From positions 1 through 64,000 of the forward strand of contig CAVQZG010000010.1 in the NCBI GenBank assembly GCA_963718305.1: a DNA stretch of 64,000 bases. Direction: 5' to 3'. Position numbers and translations under genes: made by a program. Shown piece after piece: positions 45,102 to 55,332 of the stretch (positions are counted from its first letter, which is position 1; each line of letters begins with the position of its first letter). Origin of the DNA: RYN-230 sp963718305. Lineage in GTDB: Bacteria > Actinomycetota > Actinomycetes > Streptosporangiales > Streptosporangiaceae. The notes below the pieces were generated by a model that saw only the letters and a program-made list of their open reading frames with translations, did no database searches and was not told where the DNA came from.

Positions 45102-46586
45102 TCAGGTCAGGGAGCGGGCGGTGGGAGGGATGGGGGCGGGCAGCATGCTGTCCCCCTCCAGGTACGTATCCACGGCCGCCGCGGCCGAGCGGCCCTCGGC
45201 GATGGCCCAGACGATCAGCGACTGGCCGCGGCCCATGTCCCCGGCCACGAACACCCCGGGCACCGAGGTGGCGTACTCGCCGTCGCGGGCCACGTTCCCG
45301 CGCGCGTCGAACTCCACGCCGAGGTCGGTCAGCAGGCCCTCCCGGTCCGCCCCGGTGAAGCCCATGGCCAGCAGCACCAGTTCACACGGCAGTTCCCGCT
45401 CGGTCCCCGGGACCGGGGCGAACTTGCCGTCGGCCAGCTCCACCTCGACCAGCCGGAGCCCGGCGACCCGGCCGGCCCCGTCGCCCGCGAACTCCTGCGT
45501 GGACACGGCGTAGACCCGCTCCCCGCCCTCCTCGTGCGCGCTGGACACCCGGTAGATCATCGGGTAGGTCGGCCACGGCTGGTTGTCCGGACGGCTCTCG
45601 GTAGGCCGGGGCAGGATCTCCAGCTGGGTGACCGAGGCGGCGCCCTGCCGGTGCGCGGTGCCGAGGCAGTCGGCCCCGGTGTCGCCGCCACCGATGATGA
45701 TCACGTTCTTGCCCCGCGCGCTGATCGGCGGCTCGGGCACCGGGCCGCCGCCCGTCCGGGCCTGCGACGCCACGACCGCGCGGTTGGCCAGCGGGAGGAA
45801 CTCCATGGCCTGGTGCACCCCGGCCAGGTCGGCGCCGGGCACGGGCAGCCCGCGGGCCACGGTGGCCCCGCCGGCCAGCACGATGGCGTCGAAGTCCGCA
45901 CGCAGCTGCGCGGCCGTGACGTCCCGGCCCGCCAGCACCCCGCAGCGGAACTGAGTGCCCTCGGCCTGCATCTGCCACAGCCGGCGATCCAGGTGACGCT
46001 TTTCCATCTTGAACTCGGGGATCCCGTAGCGCAGCAGACCGCCGGGCGCGTCGGCCCGCTCGAACACGGTGACCGCATGCCCGGCCCGGGTCAGCTGCTG
46101 GGCCGCGGCCAGCCCGGACGGCCCGGACCCGATGACCGCGACCTTGCGGCCCGCCGCCACCGCCTCGGCGCTGGGTGGCAGTGGCCGGACCCAGCCCTCG
46201 GCCCAGGCCCGGTCGATGATCTCCACCTCGACCTGCTTGATCGTCACCGGGTCGGCGTTGATGCCGAGCACGCAGGCGCTCTCGCACGGCGCCGGGCAGA
46301 GCCGGCCGGTGAACTCCGGGAAGTTGTTGGTCGCGTGCAGCCGCTCCGCCGCCTCACGCCACTCATGCCGCCAGACCAGGTCGTTCCACTCCGGGATCAG
46401 GTTGCCCAGCGGGCAGCCCTGGTGGCAGAACGGGATGCCGCAGTCCATGCACCGCCCGGCCTGTGACTCCAGCGCCACCGGCGGGAAGTCGGTGTACACC
46501 TCCCGCCAGTCCCGGATCCGCACGTCCACCGGCCGCCGGACAGGCGTCTGGCGCGGCGTGGTCAGGAAACCCTTGGGGTCAGCCAT
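45102..46586 (-). CDS. gltD: Glutamate synthase small subunit
   Basis: 494 aa NADPH-oxidising beta subunit. The N-terminal iron-sulphur motif is CMDCGIPFCHQGCPLGN with a second Cys set CPAPCESACVLGI; the FAD domain has VAVIGSGPSGLAAAQQLTRAG and GGLLRYGIPEFKMEK; the NADPH domain has VIIIGGGDTGADCLGTA; the C-terminal VFVAGDMGRGQSLIVWAI closes the FAD site. It is 13 bases downstream of gltB, co-transcribed. Confidence 0.97.
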   Translation of the reverse strand: MADPKGFLTTPRQTPVRRPVDVRIRDWREVYTDFPPVALESQAGRCMDCGIPFCHQGCPLGNLIPEWNDLVWRHEWREAAERLHATNNFPEFTGRLCPAPCESACVLGINADPVTIKQVEVEIIDRAWAEGWVRPLPPSAEAVAAGRKVAVIGSGPSGLAAAQQLTRAGHAVTVFERADAPGGLLRYGIPEFKMEKRHLDRRLWQMQAEGTQFRCGVLAGRDVTAAQLRADFDAIVLAGGATVARGLPVPGADLAGVHQAMEFLPLANRAVVASQARTGGGPVPEPPISARGKNVIIIGGGDTGADCLGTAHRQGAASVTQLEILPRPTESRPDNQPWPTYPMIYRVSSAHEEGGERVYAVSTQEFAGDGAGRVAGLRLVEVELADGKFAPVPGTERELPCELVLLAMGFTGADREGLLTDLGVEFDARGNVARDGEYATSVPGVFVAGDMGRGQSLIVWAIAEGRSAAAAVDTYLEGDSMLPAPIPPTARSLT

Positions 46587-46599
46587 CGCAGGAGCCTCC

Positions 46600-49500
46600 T
46601 CAGCCGTGGGCCGCGGACATCACGGCCTGGTTGACGTCGCGGCCTTCACGCTCGGCCAGCCGGGCCGCGTCGAGCACCCGCTTGTAGTCCTTGGGCATGA
46701 CCTTGCCGAACCGGGTCAGTGCCGCATCCCAGTCGGCCAGCAACCGCGCCGCCACGTCCGACCCGGTCTCGGTGAGGTGCTTCCCGATCAGCTCACGCAG
46801 CCGGGTCGCGTCGTCGTCGTCGAGGCCCTCCAGGTCGGCCATGTCCGTGTTGACCCGGACCGGATCCGGGTCGAGCAGGTAGGCGAGGCCACCGGACATG
46901 CCGGCCGCGAAATTACGGCCGACGGGCCCGAGCACGGCCACGACACCGCCGGTCATGTACTCGCAGCCGTGGTCGCCGGTGCCCTCGGCCACCGCGGTGG
47001 CACCCGAGTTCCGGACGCAGAACCGCTCGCCCACCACGCCGCGGAGGAACATCTCGCCCCCGGTGGCGCCGTAGCCGATCACGTTGCCCGCGATGATCTG
47101 GTCCTCGGCGATGAAGCTGGCCTCCGGGTCCGGGGCCACGATGATCCGGCCGCCGGACAGGCCCTTGCCCAGGTAGTCGTTGGCGTCCCCGGTCAGCCGC
47201 AGGGTGATCCCGCGGGGCAGGAAGGCGCCGAAGGACTGCCCGGCCGAGCCGAGGAACCGGACCAGGATGGTGTCGTCGGGCAGGCCCTTGCCGCCCCACC
47301 GCCGGGTCACCTCGTAACCCAGCATGGTGCCGACGGTCCGGTTGACGTTGCGGACCGGGAGGTCCAGGGTGACCGGCTTCGCGTCCTGCAGGGCCCCCTC
47401 GGCCAGCTGGATCAGCGTGTTGTCCAGGGCCCGCTCGATGCCGTGATCCTGGGTGGTGGTGTTGCGGGTGGCTGCGCCCTCGGCCAGGGCGGGCATGTGC
47501 AGGATCGGCGCGAGGTCCAGCCCGGCGGCCTTCCAGTGCCCCACCGCCCGCTCGCTGTCCAGCAGGTCGGTCCGGCCGACCGCCTCCTCCAGGCTGCGCA
47601 GCCCCAGCGCGGCCAGGTACTCGCGCACCTCCTCGGCGATGAACTCGAAGAAGTTGACCACGAACTCCGGCTGGCCGTTGAACCGCTTGCGCAGCTCAGG
47701 GTTCTGGGTGGCCACCCCGACCGGGCAGGTGTCCAGGTGGCACACCCGCATCATGATGCAGCCCGACACGACCAGCGGCGCGCTCGCGAAGCCGAACTCC
47801 TCGGCCCCGAGCAGCGCGGCGATGATCACGTCCCGGCCGGTCTTCAGCTGGCCGTCGGCCTGGACCACGATCCGGTCCCGCAGCCGGGCCCGGAGCAGGG
47901 TCTGCTGGGTTTCGGCCAGGCCCAGCTCCCAGGGCGCGCCCGCGTGCTTGAGGCTGGTCAGCGGGGCGGCCCCGGTGCCGCCGTCGTGGCCGGAGATCAG
48001 CACCACGTCGGCGTGGGCCTTGGACACCCCGGCCGCGACGGTGCCGACCCCCACCTCGGCGACCAGCTTGACGTGTACCCGGGCCTGCGGGTTCGCGTTC
48101 TTGAGGTCGTGGATCAGCTGGGCCAGGTCTTCGATGGAGTAGATGTCGTGGTGCGGCGGAGGCGAGATGAGCCCGACCCCCGGGGTGGAGTAGCGGGTCT
48201 TGGCGATCCACGGGTACACCTTGTGCCCGGGCAGCTGGCCGCCCTCCCCCGGCTTGGCCCCCTGGGCCATCTTGATCTGCAGGTCGTCGGCGTTGACCAG
48301 GTACTCGCTGGTCACCCCGAACCGGCCGCTGGCCACCTGCTTGACCGCGGAGCGGCGCAGGTCCCCGTGGGCGTCCGGCACGAAACGTTCCGGGTCCTCG
48401 CCACCCTCGCCGGTGTTGGACCGGCCACCCAGCCGGTTCATGGCGATGGCCAGGGTCTGGTGGGCCTCGGCCGAGATGGAACCGTAGGACATCGCGCCCG
48501 TGGAGAACCGGCGCACGATCTCGGAGACCGGTTCCACTTCGTCGATGGGGATCGGGCCACGGGGTTCCGGCCGGTGCGAGGTCGCGCCGCCCGGCTGCGC
48601 CTGAGCCGGCAGGCGGCCGACCGGGTGGGGGCCGGTCGGGTGCAGCCCGGCCCGGCTGTCGTCTTGACCAGACGGGCGAGCCGCGGGGGCCGGGAGCGAC
48701 GCTGCGCCCAGCCCACGCGGGTCAGTGGGGTCATCGACGCCGCGGATGCGCAGCAGGCCGCGCAGCGTCATGAGCCGGGCGGACTGGTCGTCCACCAGGT
48801 GGGTGTACTCCTTGAAGACCTCGTAGCGGCGGCTCCGGGTCGCGTGCTGCAGCTTGAACACGGTCTCGGGGTTGAACAGGTGCGGCTCGCCCTCACGGCG
48901 CCACTGGTAGTCGCCGCCGGTCTCCAGCCGCCGGTGATCCGGGCCAGCACCCCGGGGCGGGAAGGCCCGCGCATGCCGCGCGGCTGCCTCGGCGGCCAGC
49001 ACCTCGAAGCCGACACCGCCCAGCCGGGACGTGGTCCCGGTGAAGCAGGTGCTGATGATCTCCTGGCCCAGCCCGATGGCCTCGAAGATCTGCGCCCCGG
49101 TGTAGGAGGCGACGGTGGAGACCCCCATCTTGGACATGATCTTCAAAAGGCCCTTGCCCAGGGCCTTGACCAGGTTCCCGGTGGCCTTCTTGGCCGTGAC
49201 GCCATCCAGCGTGCCGCGGCGAACCATGTCCGCCACGGTCTGCAGGGCCAGGTACGGGTTCACCGCGGCGGCCCCGTAGCCGATGAGCAGCGCGATGTGG
49301 TGGCACTCGCGCGCGTCGCCGGACTCCACGATCAGGCCGGCCCGGGTCCGGGTCCGCTCCCGGATCAGGTGATGGTGCACGGTCCCGGTGAGCAGCAGCG
49401 ACGGGATCGGCGCCAGCCGCGCGTCGGCTCCCCGGCCTCCCCCGCGATCAGACAGCACGATGATGTGCGCGCCCCCCGCGATCGCGGTGGACACCTCGGC

Positions 49501-51324
49501 GCAGATCTCGTCGAGCCGGTCGCGCAGCGCGGCACCGCCGCCCGCCACGTCATACCGGCCATCCACCACATGCGATGCGAAACCCGGCAGGTCGCCGTCG
49601 TCGTTAATGTGAATGATCTTGCTCAGCTCGTTGCCGTCGATGACCGGGTAGGGCAGGACGACCTGGCGGCAGGACGCCGGCCCGGGCTCGAACAGGTTGC
49701 CTTCCGGGCCGGTGGACGACTCCAGCGAGGTGACCAGCTCTTCCCGGATCGCGTCCAGCGGCGGGTTGGTGACCTGCGCGAACAGCTGGGAGAAGTAGTC
49801 GAAGAGCAGCCGGGGGCGGTCGGAGAGCACGGCCACCGGCGTGTCGGTGCCCATCGACCCGATCGGCTCGGCCCCGGTCCTGGCCATCGGGGCCAGCAGA
49901 ACCCTCAGCTCTTCCTCGGTGTACCCGAACATCTGCTGCTGGGTGGTGAGTTCCCCGGCCGCGGGCAGCGGCCTGACCCGGTCCGGCAGGTCGTCCAGGT
50001 GCAGCAGGCCCGCGTGCAGCCAGTCCTCGTACGGGTGCTCGCTGGCCAGGGCGGACTTCACTTCCTCGTCTTCCAGGATCCGCCGCCGGCCGGTGTCGGC
50101 CAGGAAGACGCGGCCGGGCTGAAGGCGGCCCTTGCGAACCACGTCGGCCGGGTCGATGTCGAGCACGCCGACCTCACTGGCCAGCACCACGAGACCGTCC
50201 CGGGTCACCCAGTACCGGCCCGGGCGCAGCCCGTTGCGGTCGAGCACCGCCCCGATCACGGTGCCGTCGGTGAACGCCACGCAGGCGGGTCCGTCCCACG
50301 GCTCCATCAGGCTGGAGTGGAAGCGGTAGAAGGCGCGCCGGGCCGGGTCCATCTCGTCGTGGTTCTCCCACGGCTCGGGGATCATCATCAGCATGGCGTG
50401 CGGGAGCGAGCGGCCGCCGAGGTGCAGCAGTTCCAGGCACTCGTCGAAGCTGGCCGAGTCACTGCCGGTCTCGTCCAGGATCGGCAGCAGCCGCTCCATG
50501 CCGCGCCCGTCGGCGGAGCGCGGGAACAGGTCGCTGGCCAGCATGGCCTCGCGGGCCCGCATCCAGTTCCGGTTCCCCCGGACCGTGTTGATCTCCCCGT
50601 TGTGCGCGATGTAGCGGTACGGGTGGGCCAGCGGCCAGGACGGGAAGGTGTTGGTGGAAAACCGCGAGTGGACCAGGGCCAGGGCCGAGACGTAGCGGGG
50701 GTCGGCCAGATCCGGATAGAACGGCTCCAGCTGGGGCGCGGTCAGCATGCCCTTGTAGCCGATGGTCCGCGAGGACAGCGAGACCACATAGCAGTCGGTC
50801 TCGTGTTCCACTCTCTTGCGCAGGCAATACGCGCGACGGTCCAGGGCGATGCCGCTTTCACCATCAGCCGCAACGAAAACCTGCCGCAGCGCAGGCAGCA
50901 CATCCCGGGCCCCGCGCCCGCAGTGCCCGGGGTCGTACGGGACATCCCGCCAGCCCAGGGTGGTCAGGCCTTCCTCCGCGGCGAGCTGCTCCACCACCAT
51001 GGCGGCGTCACGGGCCGCCTGATCGTCAGCGGGCAGGAACACCATCCCGGCCGCATAGCTGCCGGGCGCGGGAAGCTCGAACCCGCACACCCCGCGGAAG
51101 AACGCGTCGGGGATCTGGGTCAGGATGCCGGCACCGTCGCCCGTGTCCGGGTCGCTGCCCTGGGCGCCGCGATGCTCCAGGTTGCGCAGCACGGTCAGGG
51201 CCTTGGCCACGGTGTCGTGGGAGGGGAGGCCAGACAGATCGGCCACGAAGCCGACGCCGCATGCATCGTGCTCAAAGCTGGCGTCGTAGAGCCCCCCGGA
51301 CTCCACTGAAGCGGCAGGTGCCAT
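46600..51324 (-). CDS. gltB: Glutamate synthase large subunit
   Basis: 1574 aa alpha subunit making two glutamates from glutamine and 2-oxoglutarate. The N-terminal glutaminase Cys is in FEHDACGVGFVADL at about residue 22, after a short propeptide, with CYVVSLSSRTIGYKG and NTFPSWPLAHPYRYIAHNGEINT. The central and FMN synthase domains show LISPPPHHDIYSIEDLAQLI and SGHDGGTGAAPLTS; the C-terminal beta-helix domain has GNVIGYGATGGEMFLRG. The middle acquires a Ser/Ala/Pro insert not seen in E. coli. A long open frame on the opposite strand is a GC-bias shadow. Confidence 0.97.
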   Translation of the reverse strand: MAPAASVESGGLYDASFEHDACGVGFVADLSGLPSHDTVAKALTVLRNLEHRGAQGSDPDTGDGAGILTQIPDAFFRGVCGFELPAPGSYAAGMVFLPADDQAARDAAMVVEQLAAEEGLTTLGWRDVPYDPGHCGRGARDVLPALRQVFVAADGESGIALDRRAYCLRKRVEHETDCYVVSLSSRTIGYKGMLTAPQLEPFYPDLADPRYVSALALVHSRFSTNTFPSWPLAHPYRYIAHNGEINTVRGNRNWMRAREAMLASDLFPRSADGRGMERLLPILDETGSDSASFDECLELLHLGGRSLPHAMLMMIPEPWENHDEMDPARRAFYRFHSSLMEPWDGPACVAFTDGTVIGAVLDRNGLRPGRYWVTRDGLVVLASEVGVLDIDPADVVRKGRLQPGRVFLADTGRRRILEDEEVKSALASEHPYEDWLHAGLLHLDDLPDRVRPLPAAGELTTQQQMFGYTEEELRVLLAPMARTGAEPIGSMGTDTPVAVLSDRPRLLFDYFSQLFAQVTNPPLDAIREELVTSLESSTGPEGNLFEPGPASCRQVVLPYPVIDGNELSKIIHINDDGDLPGFASHVVDGRYDVAGGGAALRDRLDEICAEVSTAIAGGAHIIVLSDRGGGRGADARLAPIPSLLLTGTVHHHLIRERTRTRAGLIVESGDARECHHIALLIGYGAAAVNPYLALQTVADMVRRGTLDGVTAKKATGNLVKALGKGLLKIMSKMGVSTVASYTGAQIFEAIGLGQEIISTCFTGTTSRLGGVGFEVLAAEAAARHARAFPPRGAGPDHRRLETGGDYQWRREGEPHLFNPETVFKLQHATRSRRYEVFKEYTHLVDDQSARLMTLRGLLRIRGVDDPTDPRGLGAASLPAPAARPSGQDDSRAGLHPTGPHPVGRLPAQAQPGGATSHRPEPRGPIPIDEVEPVSEIVRRFSTGAMSYGSISAEAHQTLAIAMNRLGGRSNTGEGGEDPERFVPDAHGDLRRSAVKQVASGRFGVTSEYLVNADDLQIKMAQGAKPGEGGQLPGHKVYPWIAKTRYSTPGVGLISPPPHHDIYSIEDLAQLIHDLKNANPQARVHVKLVAEVGVGTVAAGVSKAHADVVLISGHDGGTGAAPLTSLKHAGAPWELGLAETQQTLLRARLRDRIVVQADGQLKTGRDVIIAALLGAEEFGFASAPLVVSGCIMMRVCHLDTCPVGVATQNPELRKRFNGQPEFVVNFFEFIAEEVREYLAALGLRSLEEAVGRTDLLDSERAVGHWKAAGLDLAPILHMPALAEGAATRNTTTQDHGIERALDNTLIQLAEGALQDAKPVTLDLPVRNVNRTVGTMLGYEVTRRWGGKGLPDDTILVRFLGSAGQSFGAFLPRGITLRLTGDANDYLGKGLSGGRIIVAPDPEASFIAEDQIIAGNVIGYGATGGEMFLRGVVGERFCVRNSGATAVAEGTGDHGCEYMTGGVVAVLGPVGRNFAAGMSGGLAYLLDPDPVRVNTDMADLEGLDDDDATRLRELIGKHLTETGSDVAARLLADWDAALTRFGKVMPKDYKRVLDAARLAEREGRDVNQAVMSAAHG

Positions 51325-51441
51325 CCGAACTCCTGTCGTCTCGTCCGAATCTGCGTTCTCGCATGCGGTCGGGACGACATTGGCCCTGCCATGAACCCCG
51401 CGAAAGGGGTATCGCTGGCACCCTCGAGCTAGTGCTCGTAG

Positions 51442-51470
51442 GTTACACGGAGATTACGCCACCAGTGCAA
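51442..51470 (-). promoter_or_regulatory. gltBD promoter candidate
   Basis: On the minus strand TTGCAC (51470-51465), 17 bases, TGTAAC (51447-51442) forms a good sigma-70-type promoter ending just inside the lgt stop codon. Predicted start near 51435 gives a ~110-nt leader before gltB. Confidence 0.5.
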
Positions 51471-52432
51471 TCATCCCCGCTTCGTGTTGTTCGCGAAACA
51501 CCTGACCCGCTGGGAACATCCGCTTCGCGAGGATTGTCCCCTGGATGTGCCCCCGCCGCCCGGGCAGCAAACTCCGGCCGTCCGGAGGATGACCGAGGGG
51601 CCGGCCGGGTGAGCAGATCCGGGCCGTGTTTACCCCTGGTCATGATCAGGTAGCTGACCGCGGCGACCCAGATGGCGATCATCGCCCACTGGTCCGTCCG
51701 CAGGCCCAGCAGGTGGTGCGCGAAGTCGATGCGCAGCGACTGGACCACGAAGCTGCCGGTCGCGTACCCCGCCGCGTACAGCGCGAGGATCCGGTCGCCG
51801 GTCAGCCGGAAGCGGCCTGCGGCCCAGATCAGGATGAGCCCGAGGGCCAGGTCCCACAGGGATTCGTAGAGGAACGCGGGCTGGAAGGTGGCGTAGTTCT
51901 CGTACGGGATGACCCGGTGGGCCGGGTCGATCTCCACCGCCCAGGGCAGGCTGGACGGGCGCCCGTAGAGTTCCTGGTTGAACCAGTTGCCCCAGCGGCC
52001 GATGGCCTGCCCGATCGCGACGGCCGGGGCCGCGGCCCCGGCGACGGGCCCGAACCTCACCCCGGCGCGGCGGCAGCCGAGCCAGGCCCCGAAGACCCCC
52101 GCGACCACCGCCCCGGGCATGCCGATCCCGCCGTCCCAGACCCGGAAGATGTCGATCCAGTCCCGGCCCGGCCGGAAATACAGCTCGTAGTCGGTGACCA
52201 CGCTGTACAGCCGGGCTCCGATCAGGCCCGCCGGGATGGCCCAGGTAGCCACGTCCAGGATTACCCCCGGGCGGCCGCCGAGCCGCTGGTACCGGCGGCT
52301 GGCCAGCCGGACGGCGACGAGGATGCCGAGCACGATGCACAGTGCGTAACCGCGGACCGGCAGCAGCCCGAGATGCCAGGTCCCGGGGCCGGGACTGGGC
52401 AGGAAGGCCACGGTCGTGCCGGGGGATGCCAC
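51443..52432 (-). CDS. lgt: Prolipoprotein diacylglyceryl transferase
   Basis: 329 aa membrane enzyme adding diacylglycerol to lipobox Cys, needed for the lipoproteins in this window. Start is GTG 52432 (MASPGTTVAFLPSPGPGTW). Essential motifs: ALCIVLGILVAVRLASRRY, GLIGARLYSVVTDYE, WDGGIGMPGAVVAG and the signature AIGRWGNWFNQELYGRP. Seven hydrophobic segments. The C-terminal ~55 residues are hydrophilic and variable. It follows trpA in the usual actinobacterial trpCBA-lgt order. Confidence 0.95.
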   Translation of the reverse strand: MASPGTTVAFLPSPGPGTWHLGLLPVRGYALCIVLGILVAVRLASRRYQRLGGRPGVILDVATWAIPAGLIGARLYSVVTDYELYFRPGRDWIDIFRVWDGGIGMPGAVVAGVFGAWLGCRRAGVRFGPVAGAAAPAVAIGQAIGRWGNWFNQELYGRPSSLPWAVEIDPAHRVIPYENYATFQPAFLYESLWDLALGLILIWAAGRFRLTGDRILALYAAGYATGSFVVQSLRIDFAHHLLGLRTDQWAMIAIWVAAVSYLIMTRGKHGPDLLTRPAPRSSSGRPEFAARAAGAHPGDNPREADVPSGSGVSRTTRSGDDCTGGVISV

Positions 52433-52500
52433 GCCACGACACGCTAGCAGGGCGGCTGGGCACAGCCTGCGGTTAGCCGGTTACTGGGTCAGCTGCCCGC

Positions 52501-53304
52501 TTAGCTAACCGCGCCGCGGACGCCGGCGGCGAGCTCGGCGGCCAGCTCGCGGACGGAGTCCAGGCCGGCCTGTTCATCCGGGGCGGCCAGCAGCCGCTGG
52601 ACGAACGCCGACCCGACGATCACCCCGTCCGCGAACCCGGCCACTTCCGCGGCCTGGCCACCGTCGCGCACGCCGAGGCCGACGGCGACCGGCAGGCTGG
52701 TGACGTCGCGGACCCGGCTGACCAGCCCCGCCGCCGCCAGGCCGACGCTGTCCCGGGCCCCGGTGGTGCCCATCAGCGACGCCGCGTACACGAACCCGCG
52801 GCAGTCAGCGGTGATCCGTGCGATCCGCGCGTCCGACGAGCTGGGTGCGACCAGGAAGACCCGGTCCAGGCCGCAGGCGTCCGCGGCCTCGAGCCACTCC
52901 CCGGCCTCCTCGGGCGGCAGGTCGGGGGTGATCAGCCCGGCCCCGCCGGCGGCCGCGAGGTCGCGGGCGAAGGCCGCCACGCCGTAGTGGTCCACGGGAT
53001 TCCAGTACGTCATGACCAGCGTGGGCACGCCCGCGGCCGCCACGGTCTCGACGGTGTGCAGCACGTCGGTCACGTGGGTGCCAGCGGCCAGCGCACGCTG
53101 GGTGGCCTCCTGGATGACCGGGCCGTCCATCAGCGGGTCGGAATACGGCAGGCCGATCTCGATCACGTCCGCGCCCGCCTGCGCGATCGCCACCGCCGCC
53201 TCGGCGGCGCCGGCCACCGACGGGAAACCGGCGGGCAGATAGCCGACCAGGGCGGCGCGGCCCCCCGCGGCCGCCTTCTCGAACGCGACGCTGACCGTGC
53301 TCAT
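52501..53304 (-). CDS. trpA: Tryptophan synthase alpha subunit
   Basis: 267 aa TIM barrel cleaving indole-3-glycerol phosphate. Start ATG 53304 (MSTVSVAFEKAAAGGRAALVGYLPAGFPS) overlaps the trpB stop by four bases (53301-53304). Catalytic Glu and Asp lie in ADVIEIGLPYSDPLMDGPVIQ, and phosphate binding in AVGLGVRDGGQ and FADGVIVGSAFV. Confidence 0.97.
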   Translation of the reverse strand: MSTVSVAFEKAAAGGRAALVGYLPAGFPSVAGAAEAAVAIAQAGADVIEIGLPYSDPLMDGPVIQEATQRALAAGTHVTDVLHTVETVAAAGVPTLVMTYWNPVDHYGVAAFARDLAAAGGAGLITPDLPPEEAGEWLEAADACGLDRVFLVAPSSSDARIARITADCRGFVYAASLMGTTGARDSVGLAAAGLVSRVRDVTSLPVAVGLGVRDGGQAAEVAGFADGVIVGSAFVQRLLAAPDEQAGLDSVRELAAELAAGVRGAVS

Positions 53305-54526
53305 CGGGCGCGCCTCGCGCCGTCCAGGTGGCCGAACCAGCGGGCGGCGATGTCCACGTCCTTGTCGCCCCGGCCGGACAGGTTGACCAGCAGCAGGGCC
53401 CCTGGGTCGAGCTCCCCGCCGACCTGGAGCGCGCCAGCCAGCGCGTGCGCCGACTCGATGGCCGGGATGATGCCCTCGGTCCGGCACAGCAGCGAGAACG
53501 CGTCCATGGCCTGGGAGTCCGAGATGGCCCGGTAGCTGGCCCGGCCGGTGTCGTGCAGCCAGGAATGCTCCGGGCCGACCCCGGGGTAGTCCAGGCCGGC
53601 CGAGACCGAGTGGGTGGGCAGGGTCTGCCCGTCGGCGTCCTGGAGCAGGTAGGTGCGCATGCCGTGGATCACCCCGGCCGAGCCGGCCACCAGGGTGGCG
53701 GCGTTGCGCCCGCTGGCCGGGCCTTCGCCGCCGGCCTCGCAGCCGATCAGCCGCACGGATTCGTCCGGGATGAACGCGTGAAAGGCCCCGATGGCGTTGG
53801 AGCCGCCGCCCACGCAGGCGATGACCGCGTCCGGCAGCCGGCCGGTCATGGCCAGTACCTGCTCCCGCGCCTCGACCCCGATGATGCGCTGGAAGTCGCG
53901 CACCATGGTCGGGAACGGGTCCGGGCCCATCACCGAGCCGATGCAGTAGTGGCTCGTCTCGACCGTGGTCACCCAGTCGCGGAATGCCTCGTTGATCGCG
54001 TCCTTGAGGGTGCGGCTGCCGGTGGCCACCGGGACCACCTCGGCCCCGAGCATCCGCATCCGGGCCACGTTCAGCGCCTGCCGCTCGGTGTCTTCCTCGC
54101 CCATGTAGACCACGCAGTCCAGGCCCAGCAGCGCGCAGGCGGTCGCGGTGGCTACCCCGTGCTGGCCGGCCCGGTCTCGGCGATGACCCGCTTCTTGCCC
54201 ATCCGCTTGGTCAGCAGGGCCTGGCCGAGCACATTGTTGATCTTGTGCGAGCCGGTGTGCGCCATGTCCTCGCGCTTGAGCAGGATCCGGCAGTCGCCGG
54301 CCCGGGCCGCGAACTGCGGCACCTCGGTCACCAGGGTCGGCCGCCCCGCGTAGCCGCGGAGCAGGCCGGCGAGTTCGGCCTCGAAGGCCGGGTCAGCCTG
54401 GGCCGACGCGTACTCGGCCGCCAGATCTTCCAGCGCGGACATCAGGGCCTCGGGAGCGAACCGGCCGCCGTACGGCCCGAAGTGGCCGGCTTCCCGGTTC
54501 GCGCCGGGGCCAGCGGTCACGGTCAT
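53301..54526 (-). CDS. trpB: Tryptophan synthase beta subunit (frameshifted)
   Basis: PLP enzyme condensing indole with serine. The N-terminal frame from 54526 carries FGPYGGRFAPEALMSAL and the PLP lysine Lys95 in HTGSHKINN, then breaks after IAETG into PASTG and a stop. The next frame resumes at VVYMGEEDTERQALNVARM and includes GGGSNAIGAFHAFIP (phosphate cradle). 1226 nt is 408 codons plus two bases; adding one G at the GGG opposite 54170-54172 restores the expected GAGQHGVATATACALLG. An essential-pathway gene, so a consensus error is likely. Overlaps trpC by four bases. Confidence 0.93.
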
Positions 54527-55332
54527 CCCCGGTCACCCCGCAGCGCCGGGTGCGAGCCGGCGGTGACCAGGTCAGCCACGGCCGACCGCGGGTCCTTGCC
54601 GGTGACCAGGCTCTCCCCCACCAGCACCGCGTCCGCCCCGGAGGCGGCGTAGGCCAGCAGGTCATGCGGCCCGCGGATACCCGACTCGGCAATCTTCAGC
54701 ACACCATCCGGGATCTGGGGCGCGAGCCGGGCGAACACGGTGCGGTCCACCTCGAGGGTGGCCAGGTCGCGCGCGTTCACCCCGATGATCTTCGCGCCGG
54801 CCTCCAGGGCGCGGTCGAGCTCCTCGTCCGCGTGCACCTCGACCAGCGGGATGAGCCCGATGGAGACGGCCCGCTCCACCAGCGAGACCAGCGCGTTCTG
54901 CTCCAGCGCGGCCACGATGAGCAGGACCATGTCCGCCCCGTGCGCCCGGGCCTCCCAGAGCTGGTAGGAGCTGACCACGAAGTCCTTGCGCAGCACGGGC
55001 ACCTGCACCGCCGCGCGCACCGCCGCCAGGTCGGCAATACTGCCCGCGAACCGTCGCTGCTCGGTCAGCACGCTGATCACGGCCGCGCCGCCGGCCTCGT
55101 AGTCCATGGCCAGCGCCGCGGGGTCGGCGATCGCTGCCATCGCCCCTTTGGACGGGCTGGCCCGCTTCACCTCGGCGATGACCGCCACGTCTTCGCCCTT
55201 GAGCACCGCCATCGCGTCCTTCGGCGACGGCGCCCGCCCAGCCATGTCTTTGAGCTGGTCGAGGGTGACTTCCCGCTGCCGGGCAGCGAGGTCGGCACGA
55301 ACCCCATCCAGGATCTCGTTGAGCACGCTCAC
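54523..55332 (-). CDS. trpC: Indole-3-glycerol phosphate synthase
   Basis: 269 aa TIM barrel. Start is GTG 55332. Active-site sets: VIAEVKRASPSKGAM (Lys), VLRKDFVVSSYQLWEARAHGADMVLLIVA, EVHADEELDRALEAGAKIIGVNARDL and IAESGIRGPHDL. Stop overlaps trpB start. TrpF activity is probably provided by PriA in the adjacent his operon. Confidence 0.97.
   Translation of the reverse strand: MSVLNEILDGVRADLAARQREVTLDQLKDMAGRAPSPKDAMAVLKGEDVAVIAEVKRASPSKGAMAAIADPAALAMDYEAGGAAVISVLTEQRRFAGSIADLAAVRAAVQVPVLRKDFVVSSYQLWEARAHGADMVLLIVAALEQNALVSLVERAVSIGLIPLVEVHADEELDRALEAGAKIIGVNARDLATLEVDRTVFARLAPQIPDGVLKIAESGIRGPHDLLAYAASGADAVLVGESLVTGKDPRSAVADLVTAGSHPALRGDRG

Noticed and set aside
46069..51309. 1746-codon open frame on the plus strand opposite gltB and gltD
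   Set aside because: It is antisense to well-conserved gltB/gltD, with His/Gly/Arg/Pro-rich composition typical of a GC-bias shadow frame and no recognisable domain.
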